The notes under the pieces were generated by a model, which did no database searches, was not told the origin of the DNA, and saw only the letters and a program-made list of their open reading frames with translations. From the NCBI GenBank assembly GCA_001972305.1, contig BDDD01002656.1, forward strand, positions 108,081-172,080: a stretch of 64,000 bases of DNA, read 5' to 3'. This document shows, one piece after another, positions 33,990-43,280 of this stretch (its first letter is position 1; every line of letters begins with the position of its first letter). The stretch comes from Cephalotus follicularis (Eukaryota; Streptophyta; Magnoliopsida; Oxalidales; Cephalotaceae). The position numbers were made by a program, and so were the translations under genes.

Positions 33990-35224
33990 CTGGGAGATGT
34001 TATTTTGATGGGGATATTTTATTTTCTGGACACGTGTCAAAAAGTTCATGCAACACCGTAGTCAAATATTCTATCAAAAGGTTAAGTGTTGAACAAGTAA
34101 TGTCTTGGGAGAGATAGCTATGGGGCGGCATTGGGCTTGCAGTGCCCTTACCTTGTTTGGGCTTAATTATAGCCATTTAAATGGCAAGATTCAGCCACCC
34201 TAAGTATGCCCACATTAGCCCATAATTTGAATTCAAATATGGTCAAAGAAAGTCACATGCACATTGAGTGTTTTACACTCAAAGGCTATGACACACACAT
34301 GGGCTTCTGTGACACTTTATGACTAAGGTATGGCTCACTCTTACAAGAGAATGGCCTGCCTTTTTCTTGTCAAAAATTCCGGGGTTTGGTGAGGCAAAAA
34401 GGAAGAGACACACGACATGTGCATGGTCTTACTACACACACAATTGAAAAAGTCTAGCACACCTTTTTCCTTGGTGAACTCGTGAGTATCTCTCTCTTTT
34501 TCTTCCTATCTTTCATCTTTCTTCTTTTCTTGTTAGAAGACAACAAAACTTGCTTGTCTTGAGAGGAAGAAGACCACTCATACCTCCTCTTACCCTCCAT
34601 GTCATGATAGGTGGAGATAACCACTTTATCTTTACTTATTGTGCCATTTAGCTTAGGTTTTCTTTGGACTTTTGGCCTCCATCATCCGTAGCTTCTTTGG
34701 ACAAATTTTTGGGGAATCTTGGAGATCATTAGGGCCTGGTTTTAGAGTGTAGAGGGAGCTCTGGAATGAAGGATTTAAAGACTTAGGTAAGTCATTTTTC
34801 ATCTCCTCCTTTTTCCCCCTTTTCTTGGTGGTGTCATTTTAGGGTTTGGCTTAGGGTTTCCTAACCCTAGCCCCTAGCTAAACCCTAAGGAATTCAAGGG
34901 GACTACCTTTTAATGTATTAGGGTATGGAATTTTAAGGTTTAGGGTTATATGGCAATGGATTAGGGTTTTGGTGTTCAACCCTAATCCATTTTGTGTGTT
35001 GCCATTTTTTAGGGTTATGGAAACCCTATGTGAAGTTGCCCCATGTGCATGTATATCTCTCTTGGTTCAATTGGAAAGTTTAATTAGATGATACTTGGCC
35101 TTATTTGACTAATTATGGACTTATAATTAGGGTACTTCATTGCTTGGGATTTAAAATGGAAAAATTATACCCTAGTAGCTTCTAAACCCTAAATTTGTCT
35201 AACCAGCTTTAAAGCTTTTCAACA
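33990..35224 (+). mobile_element. Family-A Copia 5' LTR, 5'-truncated
   Basis: Matches 51030-52471 from GGGAGATGTTATTTTGATG to the end CAACA. It is followed by a perfect PBS, so it is a 5' LTR lacking its first ~1.2 kb. It contains the family-A hairpin (34606-34640), many TTAGGGTTT/AACCCTAA telo-box motifs (34840-35200) and an inverted telo-box (34956-34990). The 33877-33989 stretch between LTR K and this LTR holds a tail of the E LTR or a partial duplication (ACACCATAATAAAATATT) and no gene. Confidence 0.82.
34606..34640 (+). promoter_or_regulatory. Conserved LTR hairpin (copy B)
   Basis: GATAGGTGGAGATAA, loop CCACT, TTATCTTTACTTATT: a 15-bp stem with four G-U pairs and no mismatch in RNA. 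Homologous hairpins occur at 44944-44972, 51640-51674 and, less perfect, 62271-62314. Confidence 0.85.
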
Positions 35225-35226
35225 AG

Positions 35227-35240
35227 TGGTATCAGAGCGG
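35227..35240 (+). promoter_or_regulatory. Primer-binding site, tRNA-iMet
   Basis: TGGTATCAGAGCGG begins 2 bases after the LTR end at 35224. Confidence 0.95.
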
Positions 35241-35596
35241 CTAATTGAACACCAATTGGACCTAATTTTATTCTTTGGTGTCTTGCTAGATGATTGGAAG
35301 GGCTGGCCGAAATTTTTGGTCCCCAAACCCTAACTGAAAACTAGGTTAAAATCAAGGGGATTTGACCTAATTAAAATTTGTGGAATCAATTGAGTGAACT
35401 AGTGTAATTGATATTTTAATTGGATTGTTTGATGATCCGACAGTAAGTAGTTTGAATGTTTAGGATGCAAGGGGCATTATAACATTCCTCAGTACTGTTT
35501 AGGATCTCAAACATTATAAAGTCAATAAACGGGATTCTAAAGTGTTAGTTAAGTGCAATTTAATTGATAATTTAATTGGATTGTTTGATGAACCGA
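35241..35596 (+). mobile_element. Non-coding leader of the family-A element (part 1)
   Basis: No coding potential is seen. It aligns with 62827-63160 downstream of another family-A LTR. A ~155-bp segment (about 35405-35560) is directly duplicated; the second copy spans the insertion site of element I and continues at 39558. Confidence 0.75.
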
Positions 35597-36188
35597 TGTT
35601 CACTGTTAAAAGAATGTTTTAAAATTTATAGCCGCAAGTGCACGGATCATGCAGTAACGGGTCGAACGCAGGGAAATGTAAACTAGTTATAATCTATCCA
35701 ACCTTGGCGAAGTATACCAAATTTAAGATAAACTATTAAAAACTACTCCTAATTATGCAAAGTAAAATTAACAAACAAAACAAGAAATTAAGACTTCGAT
35801 AATTAAAAACGTTGAATTTAAAATACTAAGAAATAAAGCATGCAATGAATAAAAGGGAAGAGAATATATAATAAAGAAACGGTTTTAGGGTATAGAAACT
35901 CACCGTAGATTGTATTGAACAATTCCATGAATTTGAACGATCATACCTTGATAAACAACGAGAGCTAGGTCTATACGGAGTGCGGCGGTGATGACAAGAC
36001 GTATGAGTAGACATGCTAGATCTATACGAAGTACGACAATGATAATGGCGGCAAGACGTATGAGTAGACATGCTAGGTCTATACGAAGTGTGTTCGTTGC
36101 GACAAATCGTATGAGTAGACTCCGTTGAATTAAGCACCATTTATTCGCCAACATTAAGCTTCACCGACAAGATGTTTGTGGATTTTAA

Positions 36189-38381
36189 TCAGACAGACAA
36201 AGTGTGTGTGAAGGCAGAAATATTGAAGGAGGAACCATGCACAGAAAAGTCATCCATAAATACTTCAAGAGAATCTTCCACCATGTCAGAGAAAATACTC
36301 ATCATGCACATTTGGAAGGTAGCGGGAGCATTGAATAGGCCAAACGGCATGCGTCGGTAAGCAAATGTTCCGAAAGGGCAGATGAATGTGGTTTTCTCTT
36401 GTTCTTGCGGTGCGATGGGAATTTGATTGTATCCGGAGTACCCATCGAGAAAACAATAATACTCATGACCAGCCAACCTATCAAGCATTTGATCGATAAA
36501 CGGAAGTGGAAAATGGTCTTTCCAGGTTGCTGTATTTAACTTGCGGTAGTCAATGCACACCCTCCATCCAGTTTGGATTTTCGTAGGAAGTAAATCATCG
36601 CTGGAGGATTGCACTACCGTTACTCCGGATTTCTTTGGAACAACGTGGAATGGACTCACCCATTGACTATCCGAAATGGGATAAATGTTCCCATTGTCCA
36701 GCCACTTCAGAATTTCTATTTGGATGGCTTCTTTCATCAAGGGATTTGCTCTTCGCTGAGGTTCTCTAGAAGGTTTGGATCCTTCTATGAGATTTATGGG
36801 ATGCTCGCAAATCGAAGGGCTAATTCCTTTGATGTCAGCCATCGTCCAACCAATTGCCTCTTTGTTTTCTTTGAGAAGGTCAATAACCTCCTCTTCCTGA
36901 CTGGGAGTAAGATCGGATGAAATAATAACAGGAAGAGTTTGGTTTTCACCTAGAAATGAGTATTTCAACGTAGAGGGCAATTCTTTAAGTTCAAGTTTTG
37001 GAGGTTCCTCAATTGATGGTTTAGCCAAGGATGTGGACAAGGGGCCCATTGGCTCTAATGGCTGCATACTAAACATATCAACTAAATCACCTCCATCGCC
37101 ATCCTCTAAATCCCGCATGCAATCATTAAAATTTCCATCATAATCAATGTCGAATTGTGTCTCAATATAATCGGGAAAGGCATGGATTGCATTCAATTCA
37201 TCGAAATCACCGGAATGCTTACCCAATCGGAAAACATTGAAATCCACAGACGTATTTCCGAAGCTTAATCTCATCAGACCATTTCGACAATTTATTAACG
37301 CATTACTTGTAGCGAGGAAAGGTCTACCAAGGATAACAGGAATTTGATCATTTAAGTTTGCAACAGGCTGAGTGTCTAAGACGACGAAATCGACAGGAAA
37401 GAAAAATTCTCCAACCTTTATCAACACATCCTCGATTTTTCCTCGAGGTACCTTCAAAGACCAATCAACTAATTACAATGTCATCGTGGTAGGTCTTAAC
37501 TCTCCTAATCCAAGCTTCTAATAGACTGAGGATGGCAACAAGTTCACACTTGCTCCTAAATCGAGCAAGGCATGCTCAATTTTCGTGTTTCCAATAACAC
37601 AAGCGATTGTCGGGCAGCCAGGATCTTTATATTTTCGCATCGTGGGTTGCGAAAATAATGCACTAATGTTGGCTGCCAAGAAAGCCTTTTTCGGGGTCTG
37701 AAAGATCCTCTTTTTCGTGCATAAGTCTTTTAGGACTTTTGCGTAAGAGGGCACCTGTTCAATGGCTTCAAGCAATGGAATATTAATTTGGACTTGCTTA
37801 AATGTTTCAATGATCTTTTCCATTGCCGGGGCTTTCTTGTTTTGCAATCTTTTTGGAAAGGGAGCTAGTGGGTCAAATGAACGTTTTAGCTCCTCGACCG
37901 GTTGTTTCTTCTTTTCGTCCTCTTCTTCCTTCCTCAAATCATCATGCGCATTCAATGGCATTGGTTGCACGGGTGGGTAAACCAATGGTTCTTGATAATT
38001 TTCGTGCGCCAAAGGTTCCTCCATTTGCTCGCTCACGTTTTCCGTTTGATCCGCGGGATGGTATTCAGTTCCACTCCTTAGGGCAAAAACTTGTTTTGAT
38101 GGACCCGAAGAGGAAGCTGAATTTTACGGATTTATAGGTTGTTGGATTTGAGCAGAATGGTTTAAGGTTGTCCTAGGATTCGGGTCAGGTTGTGAGGGCA
38201 TTTTTCCTTTTTCTCTTTCGTGCAAAGCCGATGCTAGTTGTGAAATTTGTTTTTCCATGTTATGCTGACTAGTCATCACAGTGCTGATAAGAAGTTCCAT
38301 GCTCTTTTCTAACGACGACATTCTAGATGTATCTTCCCTTTGGTTTGGCAAGCTTGATGGTTGTTGATCCGCCGACTCCAA
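36189..38381 (-). pseudogene. Athila-like gag C-terminus, protease and partial RT of element I
   Basis: Gag/protease: FDPLAPFPKRLQNKK, FQVQINIPLLEAIEQ-like and CPTIACVIG, then the protease site ALLDLGASVNLLP (about 37570), with D-L-G in place of D-S/T-G. Next come VDFVVLDT and IPVILGRPFLATSNALI (about 37330). RT runs from GWTMADIKGISPSICEH through WVSPFHVVPKKSG, WRVCIDYRKLN, DGYSGYNQI, RMPFGLFNAPATFQ and the intact catalytic VFMDDFSVHG (about 36255). It ends right after at about 36225 in unrelated sequence; the RT thumb, RNase H and integrase are gone. Stops lie near 38123 and 37517 and a small gap near 37460. These motifs are known from the Athila/Tat lineage. Confidence 0.92.
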
Positions 38382-38585
38382 CTACCGTCCATGTACGATC
38401 CATACTAGATCTGACCAACTGCCCATCCTACCTCCTCTACGTTCTTGACAGCCCATCTTTGTCTCAGTAGAGTAAGTGATTGTCTGATAATGAGCAAGGA
38501 ATATACGTCTTTCTGCTAAACAGGATGTATTGAACTCATTATTCATTAGATAATTTTTATGAAGCCGATACAAAGCTATACCATA
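38369..38585 (-). other. Chimeric plastid-derived insert: ycf2 fragment plus spacer upstream of rrn16
   Basis: On the minus strand 38581-38466 encodes [19 protein letters not shown] and [12 protein letters not shown], which I recognise as the plastid Ycf2 protein just before its ATPase-like domain. Directly after it, 38465-38369 reads TCAGATCTAGTATGGATCGT, then ACATGGACGG and TTGGAGTCGGCGG. I recognise this as the plastid spacer between trnV-GAC and 16S rRNA. The two segments are kilobases apart in normal plastid genomes, so the insert is chimeric. 38586-38700 may also be organellar, but I could not place it. The insert lies between the LTR region and gag of element I. Confidence 0.8.
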
Positions 38586-38956
38586 GCACCCAATTTTTCC
38601 GATTCGGCAGTTCGATCTATGATTTATCATTCATGGACGTTGATAAGATCCTTCCATTTAGCAGCACCTTAGGATGGCATAACCTTAATAAATAATACAG
38701 TTTTGTGGAGTTGAAGTGAAATATCCAAATATATGTCTTTTTTTTTTTCTTTCAATAATCCATATTTATAGCAATAAAATACTATTCTTCCTTCCCTAAG
38801 CGCTCAATGATTGATTACAAATAGCTATTAGAACCTTTATTCTCTACTTTATTCTCTATAAGGGACCAGAAAATGTTGATCAAAAACGGAATAAAAGTAA
38901 TCCTAGTTACAAAATATGGCAAAAATCTGAACTTTCTATTTATGCTGCAGAGGAAG

Positions 38957-39345
38957 ACGTCGACTTCTTCTGAAAGGTGTCGACTTCTTTGTGTAAAAAT
39001 CGCGACTTTCTGATATGCGAGTGAAAGGCGTCGACTTCTTCTGTGAAAGACGTCGACTTCTTTTGCTCCAAAAGTTACAGGTCGAATTGGCATAAAGACG
39101 ACGATGTGAATGTCGAAAGATGTCGACTTCTTTCTGAAAGGCGTCGACGTGTTCAAAAAGACATCGATCTCTTGTTCATAGCTCTTTTGAAGATTGTTAC
39201 ATTTTCCAGAAAAGACGTCGACTTCCAAAGAAAGACGTTGACTTCTTTTCTCCAACCCAGAAATGTCATCGATGCTTATGAAAGGAGTCGACTTCTTTGA
39301 TGTAAACCCAGAAAAAACGTCGACTTTTAAGTAAAGACGTCGACG
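38957..39345. repeat. Phased GTCGAC array in element I
   Basis: Motif (A/G)GACGTCGACTTC; GTCGAC centres are at 38961, 38981, 39032, 39054, 39083 (weak), 39124, 39145, 39165, 39219, 39239, 39270, 39289, 39321 and 39341. Spacings are 20, 51, 22, 29, 41, 21, 20, 54, 20, 31, 19, 32 and 20 bp. The array sits about 200-600 bp from the 5' end of the element on the minus strand. Confidence 0.9.
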
Positions 39346-39557
39346 CTTTTGGTCTGTTTTCTGCAGAATTTGGCATTTCTTCAATCTTTACACTTTAAGC
39401 TCCAATTTTGCACACTTTTGGGTAGTATTTTTGCACTTTGGTGATTTAATACTTGTACCTGAAAATCATTAAAACACAACCAAAGTAGTCTATTCCAAGC
39501 ATAAAAATATCACAAATAACGCATTAAAATCAATACATTTTTATGCTAAACAACCGA

Positions 39558-40378
39558 CAGTAAGTACTTTGAATGTTTAGGATGCAAGGGGCATTAAAAC
39601 ATTTCTTAGTACTGTTTAGTATCTCAAACAATGCATTAGAAAGTCAATAAACGGGATTCTAAAGTGTTAGTTAAGTGTAATTTTTCTGCACATATTTTCT
39701 GGCAAATAAAATACGCGGATAATTGCACTAGTTAGTGACAGTCTCAGTACGGGAATTTACTACACAGCTGCTGTGAGCGTCGGCTAAGATTCTGGCAGTT
39801 TTCTGCACTCTTACTGACAGTTTCCAGTACAATTCCAGCAAGTTGCCAATGGGATTCTCGTAAGCTTCCTGTAAGCTTTTAAACGCAGTTTTTGTGCAAT
39901 TTTTGCGCAAAGACTGGCAAGAATACTATATGGAAGGGATAGGCACGTACCAGTTAAAAATAATGGTAAGAGGATAATATTTGTTGCATTATTATTTCAC
40001 TTAGATAATTAATATGGTGGAACCATAAAATGTATGTAGAGAGGGACTACATTAAGGGTAACTAGATTTTATTTTATCTAGTGGGAGTCACATAATTTTA
40101 GCTGCTCATAAATCACAAGGCATCGAATATTAAAATTTTACGTGTTTATTCGTTTTAATATATTTTGGATGTATTATTTTGAATTTCTTGTGCATGCTGG
40201 TAGACTTGAGACTAAACCTAACTGTTGGTTTCTTTTGTGGATGGTTTATTTATTGCTTTATTATTCATTTGGTCTGTAATAAGGCTGCCTGCGTGCGCCA
40301 TAATTTCTTATCCTCTAATTTATTTTCTATAGGTTAGAAATCTCTTCTCCCTCAGAAGTGAGGATCAAGAAGATTGCA
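39558..40378 (+). mobile_element. Non-coding leader of the family-A element (part 2)
   Basis: Continues after the ACCGA duplication. 39680-40365 aligns with 63160-63940 (TTTTATCTAGTGGGAGT; GCATGCTGGTAGACTTG; TTGGTCTGTAATAAGGCTG; CTCTTCTCCCTCA). No open frame is shared between the copies, so this is non-coding. Confidence 0.75.
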
Positions 40379-42908
40379 TGTAACACCCCCGACAGTGGGA
40401 ATGCTTACAGGGACAAATATCAGAACTAAACAAAACATAACAGAACATAAAACTCAACTTCACTAAAAAACATAGTGGTCTAAAACATGATCTAGAACAT
40501 AATCTGAAAATCATAAGCCAAAACCGTAATCCAAAAAGCATAATATTGTTCAAAAGACTGGCCCAAAACATGACCATAACACTACTGAAAACACAAGCGG
40601 ACCAATCTCCTAGATGATCCTCAAATATAGGTAGACATCTCTCATCACACATTTCCCCGATGCTCCTGATAACCTGCCGCATGGAAACAAAAACGCGCTT
40701 GAGCAAACCTCAGTACGGATAAGGAATGTAAAACAGTAAATAGAAATTTGATAGATAAAAAAATATCTAAACTTTAAAATCAGAAAATAGCATAATTAAA
40801 TATTCTTTGTAATGTAAAGCAGAATATTTAAATAAAACAGTTATAAAATCTTCATAACTTTCCGAATAGCATAGTATCATCATTTTCTGAATAACATAAA
40901 TTCATAATTCATACCTTTATCTGATTTCATAATTCCATACAGAGATCTGATCTACATAAATAATATTGAAGGAGTTCGCGAGGCCCACATGCCAAATGGA
41001 ACGACGTGTACGTCACTACACAACCAATTCCTAAAATCTGAATCTGATAATAACTAGAGTCAACTCATACGCCTCAAATGGATCCATACCCCACCCTCAG
41101 GATATATATAGAGAGAGATGTCGTAGACCGATCACACCGCTACGGTAGGTGTCATGTCCTCCATGCCAAAGAACATGCATATGAGACCTCATAGGTAAGT
41201 TTTTCTCTGTATGTCATTAATCCAAAATATTGTTTTATTCCAAAACAATTTAAATCATAAACAAATTTTTTGAACATTTTTTGAACATTTTTTGAACATA
41301 TTATGTCATAAAATCAACATACTTCCAAAAATGAAAGTCATGTCCGACTAAATCAAATCAACATACTTCCTAACGTGAAAGTCATACTCGTTTAACATAC
41401 TTCGATAGTGAAAGTCATGTTCGTTTAATCAAAATCAGCAAACCTTCGAAAGTGAAAGTCGTACTCAACATACTTTCGATAGTGAAAGTCATGCTCTAAT
41501 TATAAAAATCAGTAATATTATACTTTATTCTCAAAGTAATAAAAAATACTTTATAAAACCGTAGTAAATATCCGATAACGAAAATCCGTACTATTCATGA
41601 ACCAAAGGAGTATCAAATAACGAAGACTCCATACCAAAAGCAATATTGAATCCTTTTCAATAAAATCAGAGAATAGCCAAGAAACGAGAAATATCCATAC
41701 CTTAGCCGTTTGAAATCTAAACAAATTCCGAATACGAAACAAAAGCACACTTGTAACACTCTAAGCTCCACCACATATGTTACAATACTCTAATCAGATT
41801 AATCCAAACATTACCACAGCGAAAATAACAAACTGCCAGAACAAAGCATCGACGTGTATGTCAAAAGCGTCGACGTGCATGTCAAAAGCGTCGACGCTTA
41901 ACGTAGGGCATCGACGGTTTCGACACAGCAAAGCCCAAAATACTAATCAAAGAGTCGAAGAACAATATGAAAATCCATGACATAAGCGTCGACGTTCAAA
42001 TCAAAGCGTCGATGTTTAAGTCATAAGCGTCGACGCTTACGATAGGCGTCGACGCTTTACGTCGAAAACATGAAAAACACAGTATTATCTCAGTTGAAAA
42101 CCATGAACAAAATCCCAATTTCTTAAACACAAGTCATAAACAACAATGTGCAGGTTCTGAAACATAGTTATTAAGTTTGTAAACGTCAGTATACATATAT
42201 CAATGCATGAACATATACAAGTTACAAGTTACATATATCAATAACAACTTGAAGACATATTTTTATGACATCTTAGAAGTTTGCATGGATTAATAGCTGG
42301 GTTTTGCATAAAATAAACTTAGTTTCAGCAATATATATGATGAAAACAATGATCAGTAATATCATACCAGAATTTAACAAGAAGACAGTGCAGAAAACGA
42401 TTGCAAAAAGTTTGTTTTCAGTTTTGTAACATATATAGATAATGCAATGACTTTTAAAGAGATTAAAGGCAAAAACGTGTGTTCTAAAGATAGATTCGGT
42501 AGAGTAAAACATTTCCTTTGATGCAAAAATGCGTCCAAACAAAGAAGGAAAAACCAGATAGCAAATTATGGCTCAAATTTCCTTTTCATAAGTAAGCCAC
42601 CGTCCAAACAAAATAGGAAAGCCGACTTAAGCATCGACAGTAAAGGAAAAGTGTCAACGCTTACCCCTTTGAAAGCCAAAAGCGTTGATGTCAAAAGTTT
42701 GGGCGTCAACGCGTTTCATCTCGAAAACACGATGAAATCACAATGCCAAAGCATTGACGCTTATGTTGAAGGCGTCGACGCTTAACGCCTAGAAAAATAA
42801 AAACAAAGAGTTTCAAAAATAAAATCAAATGGTAAAACAATCATAGCATATAAAAGAAGACATAACACATAACAATAAACACGTTATGCCAAGAAACAGG
42901 ATATTACA
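40379..42908 (-). mobile_element. Solo LTR J (element D family), TSD TTGCA
   Basis: TGTAACACCCCCGACAGTGG...AACAGGATATTACA on the plus strand, that is TGTAATATCC...GGGGGTGTTACA on the minus strand; TTGCA at 40374-40378 and 42909-42913; 2,530 bp. Homologous to the LTRs of element D. Palindrome clusters: 42633-42780 (centres 42635, 42655, 42686, 42707, 42755, 42776) and 41848-42064. An extra set of direct repeats (CGAAAGTGAAAGTCAT type, about 41330-41490) is present. Confidence 0.95.
41848..42064. repeat. GCGTCGACGC array, cluster 2 of LTR J
   Basis: Centres are at 41850, 41871, 41892, 41912, 41956, 41990, 42010, 42031 and 42050. Spacings are 21, 21, 20, 44, 34, 20, 21 and 19 bp. Confidence 0.92.
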
Positions 42909-42913
42909 TTGCA

Positions 42914-43280
42914 AGACCAAGTGAAGGCCATGTATGCATGGCTTATGATGTAATAAAGTAGTGATAAATAGGTCACCTAGGAGACCAAGTGATCACGTTT
43001 GGCTCGCATGATCACTAATAGTTTAAGTCCCAAGTCAGGCCATTTTTTTTCTAGGATGCATGAGATGGATGTTTTTCTTTTTACAAACAATCCAAACACG
43101 TCTATGCATTCTCAGCTGTCCAAATGGATTGGAAGATAAAATGGTTATCTTTTAATGGCTTGGAAAAATTGAAATTAAAATGAGACCTCAAATTCCTTCA
43201 AGCATAAAATAATAAATCCATAAGCGGTGAGGCACCATGGGGTGTCTCGTCGTTGGCCTTCCACGGTCTTCGTTGAAAGA
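42914..43280 (+). mobile_element. Non-coding tail of the family-A derivative
   Basis: Lies between the TTGCA duplication and the next family-A LTR. No coding similarity is visible. Probably the rest of the non-coding internal region of the same element. Confidence 0.45.

Larger units (their letters stand above)
35597..39552 (-). mobile_element. Athila-like Gypsy derivative I, TSD ACCGA
   Basis: TGTTCACTG...TGCTAAACA with ACCGA at 35592-35596 and 39553-39557. On the minus strand it holds a palindrome-rich LTR region (39552 to about 38700), plastid-derived sequence (38369-38585), gag C-terminus, protease and partial RT (38381-36189), then a remnant containing AATTTATAGCCGCAAGTGCACGG (about 35624-35650), a phrase typical of Athila/Tat-type LTRs. 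I could not align the left and right ends with each other. Each end therefore seems to keep a different part of the LTR, as after internal deletion. Confidence 0.85.

Noticed and set aside
34840-35200. Interstitial telomere array
   Set aside because: AACCCTAA units are scattered and in both orientations, not in tandem, and recur at the same place in every family-A LTR.
38815-39384. 189-codon minus-strand frame in element I
   Set aside because: Its apparent VDVF repeats are the translated GTCGAC array; no family match.
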